64,000 bases of DNA from Spatholobus suberectus (GCA_004329165.1 CM014737.1:11466030-11530029); one strand, 5' to 3'. Shown: positions 23,727-35,604, numbered from the stretch's first letter. Translations and numbers: made by a program. Notes: generated from the letters alone by a model not told the origin.

Positions 23727-24119
23727 AGTATCAATTTGATGCCTCTTTCAATGTGGACAAAGCTTGAGGGAGGAGAGATCAAACCTATCAATATGACTCT
23801 TCAGTTTGCTGATAGATCCATAATATTCCCTCATGGAACCATGGAAGATGTACTTGTAAAAGTGGATAAACTTATCTTTTCAGTGGATTTTGTCATTCTT
23901 GATATGGAGGAGGACGCTAATGTACCTCTCATTTTGGGAAGGCCCTTTTTGGCAACAGCTAGAGCTCTTATTGACATGGAGAAAGGTCAATTAATGTTGC
24001 GTGTGCAAGATGAAGTGGTATCTTTTAATATTTTCAAAGCTATGCATCATCCGAGTGATAAAACTCAATGTTTAAGAATTAATGTTCTTGATGAAGTAAT
24101 AGGTGATGTGAAGAAGTAG
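23727..24119 (+). pseudogene. Athila protease, C-terminal part
   Basis: An open frame of about 130 codons: SINLMPLSMWTKL directly follows the 'DLGVSI' left at 20923, so the retropepsin signature reads D-L-G where the family has D-[LT]-G-A-S. LILGRPFLATARALIDMEKG (about residues 64-83) is the conserved ILGRPFL...D motif of Athila proteases. It runs on without obvious damage to a stop at 24117-24119, directly before a scrap of integrase, so RT, RNase H and most of integrase were deleted. Confidence 0.85.
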
Positions 24120-24420
24120 CCTTGGCCTTAGACTCCTTTTGTGAAAGCATATCATGACAGGAAGATCTTGAAAAGATAATTTCAATCTGGTCAACAAGTT
24201 TTGCTATTTAATTCCAGGCTGAGATTTTTCCTAGGGAAGTTGAGGACTAAGTGGTCAAGGTCTTCTACAGTCAAAAAAGTGAAACCATATGGTGCGGTAA
24301 AAGTTGAAGATCTTAAGTCTAAGAAGAGCTTTGTAGTAAATGGTCAGAGATTGAAAATTTATCTTGGAGGAGATGTTGAAAGGCTGACCACAATGATTCA
24401 ATTAGAAGATCCTTGTTAAG
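24120..24420 (+). pseudogene. Athila integrase C-terminal scrap
   Basis: Reading through stops gives FVKAYHDRKILKR, then 'SGQQVLLFNSRLRFFLGKLR', 'VKPYGAVKVEDLKS' and 'FVVNGQRLKIYLGG', ending in a stop at 24418-24420. This is the terminal part of Athila-type integrases. It sits directly after protease, proving an internal deletion of RT, RNase H and the integrase core at about 24115-24145. Confidence 0.82.
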
Positions 24421-25566
24421 GAAATTTGTCAAGCGAAAGACGATAATAAAGCACTTACTAGGAGGCAATCTAGGATTTCTAACTCTTTCTTAGTGTTTGA
24501 TTTTTGAAGGTTGTAAATTGCTTATAAACAAACAAAATGTTATAGACTAATAGGGGCTTAACGCCAGTTAAGAGGGCTCAGTGCCCAGGTCATTTATAAA
24601 AAGTTAAGTCTGAGGTCATTGAAGGCTTAACGCCTAAGTAAGGTGCCAAGCGCCTTTAAGTAAATAAGTCTCAGGAAGCTGAAGGCTAAGCGCTTATGTT
24701 TGAGGGCTTAGCGCGCTATACATAAAAAATTAAAAAAATTAAAATTTAAAAATTTAAAAATTAATAATTTTATTTTTATTTTTAATAATTTTGAGTGTGG
24801 GAAAATGAAAAGTTGTGGGCCTTGTGGGCTCACTAGCGCGCTTAGCGCTCTTGTATGCGTGCCCAGTGCAATGCTACAGTTACGCCTGAATAATAAAGGC
24901 ATGAAGCACTTCAGTTGCCTCATCCTCTACTTAAAATACCCTAGCCATTCTCTATTGTCCGCATTACTCTTTCTTTGTGCTCTTGTGATTCCTTCTTAAT
25001 CCCTCTTTCCAATTATCTTCAAGTAAGTTTTTATTATTATCTCTTTATGTCCTTATTTTGTTAGTTTTGTCTTTTCCATTGTCTTTAATTAGTTTAATTC
25101 TGTTTTTGGTTTTTAATGATTGAATGAAGTTCTAAATAAGGTTGTTAATGAATGCATGTTGTTATCTAATTTCTTTAGGTGATTGTAAGTAGGAATAGTG
25201 TGATTTAATGTATATTTGTATATAGTATGCCATGTGTTCGACATTTTGCTTGAATGAAATTTTTGGAAAACTGATAGGGCGCCCAACGCCTACTGTCACA
25301 CGCCCAGCGTGCTTTGAATGGTCATTGGGATTAAGTTCTACAAGGCGCCTAGCGCCCATTGCAGAGCGCCCAATGCGCAAATGTCTAACACCTACATTTG
25401 AGAGCGCCCAGCCCGCGGGAATGGGGGCTAAGCGTTGGCTCATTTGAAAGTTCTTTTTGTACTGAAACTTAGACAATTAAGAGAATGAATCTTCTTTTGA
25501 GTTTTATTGATAATTCAAAGTTTAACATTGTTTAACAATCTATTGGTTTTCTTAATTTGTTTCAGG
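24421..25566 (+). other. Athila spacer with AGCGC repeat words
   Basis: Non-coding spacer between pol remnant and the 3' ORF. Repeated 'ggcttaacgcc', 'ggcttagcgcgct', 'gcgcccagcg' words cluster at 24548-24720, 24830-24870 and 25277-25440. 25020-25200 is T-rich. The ORF-like frames here are by-products of the repeats. Confidence 0.7.
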
Positions 25567-26790
25567 ATGGGACTTAAGAAGCTACCAACAAAGAGGTCAA
25601 GGGCATCACTTGTTGGAGAATCTTCACAACCTGTTTGCCTTTTTGACAACTATCATTTTCTATCCTTGCAACATCAAGAGAGGTTTAATGAGATTGAGAA
25701 AAGAACCTGCTTACTGAGAGGAAGGTCACTTTACAGGTTGGAGAGTACCCTGCTTTCCAAAATGAGATGATGAGGAGAGGATGGGAAAAGCTTACATCAT
25801 ATCCTGAGCCACCTAATATGGCAGTGGTGAAAGAATTCTACGCTAATGCTTACACTGTTTCACTGGGGATCAATTTGAGGAAGAGCTTTGAAAGAGGATG
25901 CTTTGTGAAGTTTAATGACAGGATAATTAACAGGTTTTTGAGGACAGAGATGAATTTAGGACCCCATGATTGTGAGTATGTAGAGTGGTGTAATAGGGCT
26001 TATAAGGATTATTCTCTGATTCTTAGCATAATCTGTGTGCCTGGAAATGATTATGAGTACACTGCAAATGGATAGAGGAAAAAGATCTTGAGAAGAAACT
26101 TATTGTCTTTGGCTTAGATTTGGATGAGCTTTCTTTATTCTAACATTTCTCCTTGCTCTCACACATCTGATATCACTAAAAAGAGGTCTCACATGCTTTA
26201 TGGTATCATGGCAGAAAAGTCTATGGATGTAGGAAGTGTCATGTCACTAAAGATTCAGCTGGCAGCCAACTCTACTAAGAATGCCATTTTAAGGCATCCA
26301 TGTTTGATCACTGAATTATGCAAACAGGTTGGTGTGTATGTTTCTAATCCACCACATTTGGTTTTGAGGAAACCAATTGATGCTAGGTTTATTCGAGCTC
26401 ACTGAATGAACAATGGACTAGTTGAACGGGAGAGATCTCCTCCACCACCACCTAAATTATCACTTTTAAAGCGATTGAAAAACATTGAGCAAGATCAAGT
26501 CTTGACTCAAGAACAGAATGCTGCATTGTTCAGAGGCCAAACTATGCTGATGGATACATTACACAACCTCTCTTTGCACATTCTTGTTGTTGCTGGAAGC
26601 AGGTTTGTTTTCCTGACTGCTAAAGAATTTGCTACACATGTTGACTAGTTGGGTGGTGGTGACTTTCATGGTGAGAGGCAAGATGAGAGCAGTGAGACTA
26701 CAGGAGCAGAAGGTGAAGATGAAGAGGAAGAAGAAGAGGGAACTGAAGATGATGATGAGATGGATAATGAGGAGACAGATAAGGATTGAA
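25567..26790 (+). pseudogene. Athila 3' (env-position) ORF remnant
   Basis: Four consecutive blocks in shifting frames: 25567-25770 (MGLKKLPTKRSRASLVGESS, then 'QERFNEIEKRTCLLRGRSLY'), 25767-26075 (RGWEKLTSYPEPPNMAVVKE, 'FYANAYTVSLG', 'INRFL'), 26124-26405 and 26406-26790, the last ending in an acidic DDDEMDNEETDKD-like tail reached by frameshift. The basic N-terminus, W..L...P..A...V.EFYANAY block and acidic C-terminus match the 'putative plant transposon protein' found after pol in Athila elements, where an envelope-like ORF sits. No signal peptide or convincing transmembrane segment is visible, so an envelope role is not supported here. Confidence 0.72.
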
Positions 26791-28082
26791 AAATGGCTTT
26801 TTGTAATTTCTTGCTTTATGTTTACTGTTTACTGCTTTTTGTTATGTTTGATTATTTTAGAACATTTTATGTTTGTTTACGTTATTTTAATGTTTGAGGT
26901 ATTTTGTTTGTTTGCTTACTTGGAATAGTATATATCCATGAGTGGTCAAAACATAAATAAATCTTATTCAAGCATATAAAAACAAATAAATATCCACCTT
27001 TTTAATGATAAGTGTTTTCTCTTGAGACAAAATTTCTATGAGTGTTTGGGATAGGAATTGATGAGAGAGTAAGGTGAATTTTGTGGTTGATTTTAAGAGT
27101 TTCTATAACTTTATTGCATTTTGGAAATTGTTAGAATTGGTTGGTATGGTAAGATAAATTTGAAGTAGATTATTGGATACATTAGCTCACAGCTATGTAA
27201 GGAATTTGAGCCTAATTGAATATTTTTCTTTTCGAGAGAATGTAATCAGGGGAATTATGCACTTGATTTTGCTTCAATCTCTTTGTACATATTTGCACGT
27301 TTGCATAGAAATGATCAGGGCAATTTTGTTTCTTTAAAATTTATATAAGTTTGAGCCAAAAAAAGCCTACCTAACATTATAATCCTTTGTTTTAGCCCCT
27401 TGAGTCTAAATATGATTTTTTATTGTAATCCCTTAAGCCTCCAAAGAAAAACCATAATTACCATTGCTTGGATGAGGGAGCATTTGTAAAGGAAGAATTG
27501 CACAGGTTGGGAGGGGGGGTAGCTTTATCAAAAAGGAAGCCAAAATATATTGGATTAGAGTGTACAATTTTCCAAATTAAAAAAATTAAATTAAAAATTA
27601 AATGTTTGCTTATTGGAAAATTAGTTGTGTTAAGTGTATAGAATAACAGTATACAAAGTAGAAATATTACACAAAATGCTTCCTTATTCTAAGTGATTGT
27701 TTTTGTAATCCATAGAAAAACCAAAAATATTCTTCTAGCCTAGCCACATTACAACCCAAATAAAGTCCCTAGAGATCTATGTGATGTGTAAATTGTGTGC
27801 ATAGTGAGATGAAAAGCAAAGTTGGGTTGTGTTGTTCTCTTTGGTTGGCTATGAGTGAAACATTTACCCAAAACTTCTGTGTGCATGAGTGAAACACATA
27901 TGTGAGGAGCTAGGTGTTCATGATTGGATTCATAATTTTGATTACCACGCTGGCTTTGTTTTGTGATTTCCACTTTGCAGCTAGTTGTAGTTCCTTTTGG
28001 GAGTTCCATGAGATAAACCAAAGTCTTAAGTTAGGTTTTATACCAAATGCTTAGTAAATGAAAGAGGAACATGAGTTATCTT
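26791..28082 (+). other. Athila 3' untranslated region
   Basis: AT-rich, no gene. It ends where a solo LTR enters at 28083 and continues at 31842-31939 to the PPT. The 90-codon minus-strand frame at 27749-28021 has no known domain. Confidence 0.6.
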
Positions 28083-31000
28083 TGTAACACCCACTATAAT
28101 AAGACATACATTCATTTTATTTTATTATTTCTTAATTTTTTTGTTAGAACATCGACTGGATTTAAAACTAATACGTACTTATTTTTCGCAAACGTTTACT
28201 AATTCCAAAAGACATTATATAAAGAACCATGATTATGAAATAGACGTCAAGTCTTCGTACAAAATCAGAGTACATATATAAAGAAATACATAAGCAATTA
28301 CAACAAAAAGTACATCCTAAATACCCTCCCGTAATTGTACAACAAAATGACCCATGTCAGAGTAGTATAGGTCTATACTAGGCTACCCCATCCTATTAAA
28401 TCTATAAAAGTCATATGTAGAGTCTCCATCATTGAAGTCTTCAGAGTCCATCTACTTGTACCACGATCGTATATGAAAAGAAACAAACAAGAAAGGAGTG
28501 AGGTTTTTATAAAAGCCTCATTCGTTTTCTTAATAGGCTGCAAACAATAGATTAAACAACCAATTGGGGAATTCCTAAGGTCTGACCTACGTTATTACGA
28601 CTCAATCTTAACCTTTACCAAGCGTATGGATCCATACTCATCTCTGATGATTTACTTTAACCATTAGGAATCATTGGGAAGCGATTGGGAGTTCGTATAA
28701 TCCCTCATAAGGTACAGACATCCATGTCGTAATCATCATCCTCGAGGAAAGGGCCACATGCCCATCAGGGATATACACTACACCAATCATGGTGATGCTG
28801 AGCAGGCGTCAGGGTTACCAAGTCAGTTTATGTGATTTATCCCGGCTCAGGGCACTATCCTGACCATTGGGACATTCATAACTTGGTACCTTTACCCTCA
28901 AGACCTCAAGACATTCACAACTGTTACTTCCCATACACCGGAACTCATGCTTCTCAACATGGTCCCATCTTAACCGGGGGTTTCCTATGACTTTGTTTCT
29001 AAGTTTCTAGGCATACTTTTGGGTAATCCAGTAGAGTTTCAGAATCACTTTTTACAGAGATATTCATCCATCATTCATAATAACTTAGAAACAATTCGAC
29101 TAAGAAATATAGTAAAAAATGTCATCACTTACAGTTGCATACAAAAATTCATTTTTACACATACATACTTTTAAAATAAGTTTTCAATTTAATTTCTTTG
29201 ATTTGTCCTTATCCTTTTCTAATTTTTTAAATTAGACTATTTTAAAGAAAAATTTTCAATCTACCATTATAACTAGGACGTGTTAAATAAATTTGAGGGA
29301 AGTTCTTTTCTGATGTGAAAGGTCAGGCTGTGCTGCAACCACAGAGCATACTTAGAGTTTCTCTCTAGTTGTGTCCTTTTATTAAAATTTGGGGTGTTCA
29401 TCTTACAAAACCAAGACTTCTAATTTCTTGAAGAAAATCATGTAATTGCATACACTTTTCCAAAACATTTGTTAACTTTATTTGAACAAGATTATTTATT
29501 TATTTCCATACTAGCCATAATTTGTTCAAAACAATAGTTGAATGGTAACAATTTTAAAATTATCCAATAAGGTCTTTATTTCTAAAAACTCTTCCTAGTT
29601 TGGACCTAAAGTCCATTTAGTTGATTTTGACAAACTTTATTTCTTAAATTAATCTACAAAAATTTAATAGAACTTGCTTTTTCAAGAAAACATTTTCTTC
29701 AACTTTTCCTAAGATTCATTTTTACCAATTTGAACCAATTTAAGTAATTATCAAAAATGCTTAATTTTAATAAAAGAAAGTCATTTTCTTCCTTACTTTT
29801 TCTAAAAGGTCGGAGTCTATTTTGTATAAAATTTTTACCTTGTCACTTAGATTTATATTATAAAAATCTAATTTTTTGTATAAATAATTTTTTTTCTTCA
29901 TCTTTAATGGGCCGAATGCCCTTTTTAGAAAAAGCCTAAATTATTTGTTTTTCTTTCTAGAAATTGAATTCATTCTCTATGTGGTCCAAAATTTATTTTA
30001 TAATTTATTATTATTTCTCAACCATCTTACTCATTCTAATAAGTTAATTGACATAAAAGAAATATTCCTTATTCTTTTCTTTATGAAATGGCCGAGAGCC
30101 CCTAAGAGAAAAATGGGTTCCAAAAATTTATTACTCCAAGTGATCTTAATTACGGCTTTAAATTGGTTTTTAAGAAAATAGCTAGCTTGCATAAAAATAG
30201 GCTCATTGATGGTTATTTATAATAGGATATTAACTTATCATATGATACCAACAATACAAATAAAATTAACATAAAATGAATAAAAATAATTAAGATGACA
30301 ATAAAATAAAGCTTAAGTAAATAATAATAGAATAGACATAACAATTTTAAGCAACAATAAGGTAAATGACAAAAATTTAAATGGGCAAAATATAAATTGC
30401 AATAAGTAAAGCAAGAAATTAAAGGGCAAGAATTTAAATAGCAAAAATTAAACAATAAGGTAAATGACATAAGGTAAATGGCATAAATATAAATGACAAG
30501 AAATGTAAAAGGTAAGGGTTTTGGGGGAAAATCACTCCAAAACCATCTACATAAATAAAAATAATAAAAAGAGCAAGAAAATAAATAACAACAAATTAAA
30601 TATCATTTAAGTAAAGCAAGAATTTAAAATGAACAAGAAAGTAAATAATTACTTATATATATATGGATAGTAGTAGGATTAATATAATAATATGGGTTTA
30701 AGGGATAACCCAACACACACACACCCATTAAGAAAACAAAAATTAGAGGCTTAAACCTCACTACCCCTTACCTCTAAATAAGGTTTGTTGGTGGAAGATT
30801 AGAAGAGGAGAGGAAGCTTGGAGGTTTAAGAGCTTAAACTGGGTGGAAAGCTTTTAATGGTTGGAAAAATTTCAAGAGCTTGGGGGAGAGGGGAGCTGCA
30901 CGTTTTCCAGCAGCTGGGAGGCAGGGAAAGAGCTCAGATTTGTGAAGGAAAGGGAGCAACATTGAAGTGGTTCAATGGTTCTATTTATAGGACAAAATTG

Positions 31001-31841
31001 GTATAATTTTGGTTTAATTTTTTTTCCACTAATCCTATTTGAATTTATTGAAACTGAACTGTCCCAACTACCAGCCTAAAACTAGCATGAAAATGGTGCA
31101 AAAGGGAAGAAATAAGGGCTGCTTTTGTTGACTTGCAATTCACCCATGTGATAGTTATGGTAAAAAGATAAAATATTAGTTTATGGTAAATAATTAGATT
31201 AAATTATTGGGTCAGTTTTAATTAATTCTGACCACACCATGCATTCACATATATTTTTATGAGCCTAAAATTTTTTTTCGGATTTTTCTCATATATATAT
31301 TATTTATAATAAATTTTTCACTAAAAAGGACATTTATTAAGCTAATAAATCAAATTTTTATCAAATAATTATATTTTTCGTTTTTTCACCATTTTTTTTC
31401 AAAATAATATTGGTATAATTAAAATATACTCAATATAAAATTGTCAAATTTTTTTGAAGTTAAAAAGGTCTCCTGCTTACTCTCACAGTCGGCTAAGGGT
31501 ATACCAATTATTTCTCAAAAATGTCTTAGAAAAATTTCCAAAAATTTCTAAAATTATTATTAATTATTTTGAATCTAAATATGATTTAAAAATAATTTTT
31601 AAATCTCTCTAGCTAATTTTTACTATTTTATCCTATTAAGCAAGTTTTCAAGGATGAATCAATTGTTTTATCGCTCCCGGACCCTAATCCAAATAAAATA
31701 TTAAAAATATAAACTAGATAGAACTTTACTAAGATGAATATAACCGTGAGAATTATACCCCTAAGATTCCCATTTGATTTTTCACAGTTAATCATAGAAT
31801 AATTAGAAAAATAAACGAGTAGTTAAAGCGGGGATGTTACA
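28083..31841 (-). mobile_element. Solo LTR, family B, long
   Basis: A 3,759-bp unit TGTAACACCCACT...GGGGATGTTACA with perfect TSDs ATCTT (28078-28082, 31842-31846). A minus-strand TATA box (ctatttata, 30981-30989) lies upstream, on that strand, of a purine-rich leader, so the orientation is minus. Blocks near 28620-28920 ('gtatggatccatactc', 'ctcgaggaaa', 'ttgggacattcataacttgg') match 41560-41850 in the family B LTR at 40933. No coding region of any size. Solo LTR is favoured because a single TG...CA unit with a TSD is seen. Confidence 0.82.
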
Positions 31842-31925
31842 ATCTTCAGCTGGATTTTTATTTGTAAATATTTTAAGTATCTAAGTTACATTCTTAGGTC
31901 ATGCTTGGAGACAAGCATGAGTCTA

Positions 31926-31939
31926 GGTTTGGGGGAATT
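31926..31939 (+). promoter_or_regulatory. Athila polypurine tract
   Basis: ggtttgggggaatt directly before the 3' LTR. A perfect 7-bp stem-loop, catgctt...aagcatg, lies about 20 bases upstream. Confidence 0.8.
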
Positions 31940-33246
31940 TGTTAGATGATAAAAACTGTTTATAATTTATAAGTTTTTATAAATTTTTATAAAATGTTAA
32001 GTTTGATATATATTTTGAGTTAATTAAGTTAATAAAATTAAGTTCTCTTTATTTTGTGAATATATATGGTTTTTATTTATTTTACGCGTTATTTTGTGTA
32101 GATTAAAAGCCCAACAACAACTTTGTAGACAGTCCAAGATGAGAACCCAATAAGTTGAAGGTCCAACCCAATTTTATCAAGGAAAATCGAAGTTAAGTGT
32201 GAGGGCTTAGCCCCCATTTCAAAAGGCTAAGCACACAATGGCTAAAAAGGTTAATAGTCAGAGGGTTAAGCACCCACCATAGGGGGCTTAGCGCCCATCT
32301 ACCAGAGACCCCTCAAATTACTAATTAAAGAGCACAAAGCAGAGCGCTAAGCGCGCATTAATGAGAAGTCTTCCGTATTTAAATTGACTTTTTAGAAGAA
32401 TTAAGGGGACTAATAGTTTCTTGAGGATTTTGCTACGAAGTGAAAGGGAGCTAAAAGGTTGGAGACTTATTCCAGAGGCTTTGAAGATCAAGACCACAAT
32501 GAAATTCATTTGGGGATTGTAAAATGACTATGAGTGGCTAGTTTCTTAGTTGTTGGGGTGTAGGTTATCTAGATTGATATCTCAATGTAAATGTTATACC
32601 CTGTTTCTATTTGAATTCCAATGTTATATGTTAGTATTTGATTTCTATGCTTAATGCTTTCTTTAACTTGATCACCCTTTGAATGATTTAAGAGTTTGAT
32701 TGGTGATTAGAAAATACTAGTTGAATTCTGAACAAAATCAAGTACCTAGTGAGACATATTTTAGGAATGAGATTTGCTTCATTAGAGAAAAATAGAGCTC
32801 TTATTCTTAATGCAATTTCTACAATTGAACTGCCTAAGGGATTAGGGATTGATTGTGGAAATTAGGCTTATGGTTTGAGGGATTGAATCATAAGTAATAG
32901 TTTAAACTCTTCTTAACATTGAAACTTGGAATTTGAATAGATAATCTTTTTGAGCATGAGATGGATATCTAGGCTAACTGAACCCCCAACAGTTTTCATA
33001 TTTTAAAGAATCCTTTTTAATTTTATTGATTTCTAAAATTCTGAAAAAGAGAAAAATTGTTAGTTTTATGATTTTAATATTAAAGCTTAAATTTGCATGT
33101 TTAGAGGTAGATGAAAAATTCCATTTAATCGTCTAAATAGTGGTAAAACTAGGAATTGTTAGGAATTGAGTCTAGTCTTTGTGGGAACGATACTCTTATT
33201 CACCCTTGCTATAAATGCGATTTGGTGCACTTGCCAAGGGTAAACA
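31940..33246 (+). repeat. Athila 3' LTR
   Basis: A 1,307-bp uninterrupted LTR TGTTAGATGATAAA...GGGTAAACA. It aligns throughout with the 5' LTR minus its insertion; at 32335-32352 it shows the undisturbed sequence 'cagagcgctaagcgcgc' into which the solo LTR at 15242 entered in the sister copy. Confidence 0.9.
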
Positions 33247-33555
33247 AAACGTAAAATTGTTCCTTTTTCCTCTCTTGCTCTCGTATAGTAATAATTAGGA
33301 TTTAGGGAATATTAGGATTTTAAATGTGTTAGTGTGATTCGTTAACACTCGTCCCTACTTGTTATGCGTCCTACTGGCAACAACATGAGGTTAATGAAAC
33401 ATTCCAAACAAGAAAGCACTTTTCTTGTTTTTTCCTTTTCCAAACACAAAATTATTTTTTTTCCATCTTAAGTGAGCGATGGAGAATGCGGAGTCGCCAA
33501 TCCACTCCTTACTCTTTCATAGTTAGGATTGAAAAAACAATAATTAGAGGACTAG
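33247..33555. other. CACTA internal, right of Athila
   Basis: Non-coding; 33340-33540 includes 'gcggagtcgccaatccactcc'. No transposase domain. Confidence 0.4.
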
Positions 33556-34972
33556 CAGTATAGGCAATATATAGTTCAATAATTGACAACTTTCGTCCTT
33601 TTTCAATAAAATTTTCTCATGTTTTGTTTTAACCTTAGAAATAAAACTAGGTGGTGGGTCATAGGATCCTCCACCCTCTTTTCCACCATTGCTACCGCAT
33701 CTTGATGAGTTTGAGGAAGCCGAACTCATGATGGCTAAATGACACACTATGAAATTATTGAAACATGACACAACTAAAAACTTATCACTTCGAACCTTAT
33801 ACTACACATTTGCTACATTGAGCTTAGCAATCACTCTTTCAAACTTTTCAATCCGGCCATCAAGATCATAGGATACTACACCTTCTTTCCAACACAACCA
33901 TCATATATGTCTCCTTCCTTACTTGGTTTTGATTGACTTCCACTAAGTCAATCAATATTAGCTCACGGTGAGTTAAATGACACATGTGAGAGCAATTATA
34001 TCCAAGTAAGGAAGCTTTGCAAGGATTTGATACTTTTAATGTAAAAGAACCAATTGAGAACCTTGAAAGAGTGCTTGCTCAATATACTTTGTTTTGTAAA
34101 TTTTTCTTATTCTTTTGCTTTTTAATTTTCTACTCTTTTCTAGATTGTTTGCAAAATATACTAATAATGTCTTCATATATTGCTTGGCGTTTGCGAAGCC
34201 AAGTTTTCATAGCGACGATGATGTGAAACAAATAGGGCAAATAGTATGTTAGCTTCTATTTGGGTCAAATAGAATGTCTTCTCATTCTATTTTGTCCCAT
34301 CTGTTTCACACTAATATTGCCATAATGACTTGGCTTCACAATGCCCTAGAATATATGAAGACATTATTAGTAGATTTTGCAACCAATATAGAAAAGCAGA
34401 ATTTCAAAGAAGTTATAGTTATAAGATTAATTTTCATAACAAAGTTTAATGGGCAACCACTCTTTCAAGGTTCTCAATTTGGTCTTATACATCAAAATTT
34501 TCAAATCAAGACAAGACTTTCTTGGATTTAATTGCTTTCACTGTGTGTCATTCAGCTCATCATGAGTTGGCCTACATCAAGTTGGTAGAAGTAAATCAAA
34601 TCTAAGTAAGGAAGGAGACGTATATGACAGTTGTATTGGAAGAGGGTTAGGTATGTTATGATCTTGAAGGTCAGATTGAGAAGCTTGAAAGATAAATTAC
34701 TAAGTACAAAGTAACACAAATGTGTCAAATAAGCTTTGAACTAATAAATTCCTGCAGTGGTGTCATGTTTCAACAATTTTACCATTTTCCATTTAGCCAT
34801 CATTAATTAGCCTTCTGAGGCCTCATAAAGATGCGACTATGGTGGTGAAAAAAAGGGTGGAAGATCTCGTGACCCACGACTTGGTTTTACTTCAAGTTTA
34901 AAATAGTAAGGATAGAATCTTGTTGAAAAGGAGAAGTTGTCAATTATTGAACTATTCAGTGCATATACTTAA
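33556..34972. repeat. Long inverted repeat, ~0.7-kb arms, 6-base spacer
   Basis: The left arm (about 33556-34276) and right arm (about 34283-34972) are diverged reverse complements throughout. Examples: 'agttcaataattgacaac' (33573-33590) pairs with 34936-34953; 'atgatggctaaatg' near 33735 with 'catttagccatcat' near 34790; 'gtctccttccttactt' near 33910 with 'aagtaaggaaggagac' near 34604; 'ttgagaaccttgaaagagtg' near 34053 with 'cactctttcaaggttctcaa' near 34461. The arms meet at caaatagaatg-tcttct-cattctattttg (34266-34294). Each arm has its own indels. Fragments of open frame (SSASSNSSRCGSNGG on minus; IEKLER coiled-coil-like words on both arms) suggest a duplicated gene piece. Transcription across it would give a long hairpin RNA. 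Confidence 0.85.
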
Positions 34973-35446
34973 ATTAAATGTTTTGGTGATAAATAATTTG
35001 GAGATGAAAAGGCTTATACTACCAATCCTTTAATTGTTGTTTTTACCAATCCTAAAATTTTGCGACTCACCATTCTCCATTGAACATTCCACTTTATTGT
35101 TTTAACTAACATTTTATCCTCTCATGTGAACCATCCACATCCATCCTTCGACTCCAACTTGGATTACATCTGCACATGTGTATTTAGGTAGTTTATAATT
35201 ATATATATTTCAAGTACTTTAGAATTTTATTTTCTTATTAGTTATAGATGAAATATATGTTTATAATGGATTTAGGGACTTTATATTCGAATTGAATTGT
35301 GTTTAGGAGTTATCTTATATAATTATGTTTTAATGTATTTCGAATTTAGCCTACTCGCATGTGATTGTATTGTACACTGCCTGCCTGGTGTGCTTTTACT
35401 TTACAGGTCTTGTGAAACTTACAAAACAAACAGAATATTAAAAAAA
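34973..35446. other. CACTA internal, 3' side
   Basis: AT-rich, no gene. 35085-35175 is moderately C-rich. It leads into the subterminal repeats. Confidence 0.45.
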
Positions 35447-35604
35447 ATATGACTTTTTACATTGGTTATGACCTTAGCTAATAGTTAAAGCCTCAACCGA
35501 TGTAAAAAAGTCCCACCTTTTGCATCGGTGAGATCTACATCTGTTCATAAATCGATTTAGATTGCCCGAAATAACTAATATTAAAAGCTCCTATTGTAGT
35601 AGTG
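35447..35604. repeat. CACTA right subterminal repeats and TIR
   Basis: Contains 'gactttttacattggttatg', 'accgatgtaaaaaagtccc' and 'tgcatcggtgagatctacatc' words like those at the left end, and ends ...ctattgtagtagtg. Confidence 0.8.

Larger units (their letters stand above)
14837..33246 (+). mobile_element. Athila-like Ty3/gypsy element, internally deleted
   Basis: Two LTRs (14837-18809, interrupted; 31940-33246) flank gag, protease, a scrap of integrase and an extra 3' ORF. The primer site TGGCGCTGTTGCCAGGGA (18816-18833) fits tRNA-Asp, as used by Athila elements; the PPT is tttgggggaatt before 31940. Without its three nested solo LTRs the element is about 9.2 kb. RT, RNase H and most of integrase are missing, and gag-pro has many stops, so it is non-autonomous and dead. 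No clean 5-bp TSD: the left flank is GAACA and the right flank AAACG, so a flank may have mutated or been rearranged. Confidence 0.85.
13682..35604. mobile_element. CACTA (En/Spm) element, 21.9 kb
   Basis: The left end reads CACTAGTGCAAAAA (13682). The right end reads ...TGTAGTAGTG (35604), which is CACTACTACA on the other strand. A 3-bp TSD TAT lies on both sides (13679-13681, 35605-35607). Removing the element rejoins the copia LTR as 'taatcaattatttgcacaag', matching sister words such as 'taatcgattatttgcg' at 38049. Both subterminal regions (13682-13915, 35447-35604) carry repeated 'ttttacattggtta' / 'aatgtaaaa' words in both orientations, as expected for transposase-binding repeats. No TNP2-type transposase is visible; most of the length is a nested Athila element. 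The inner TIRs match only at CACTA and nearby bases, so the element is old or diverged. Confidence 0.85.

Noticed and set aside
25567..26790. Retroviral envelope gene
   Set aside because: Only the position fits; no signal peptide, cleavage site or transmembrane anchor could be seen, so it is listed as env-position ORF only.
14837..33246. Athila TSD GAACA/AAACG
   Set aside because: Too few matches to count as a duplication; boundaries rest on LTR alignment, PBS and PPT instead.
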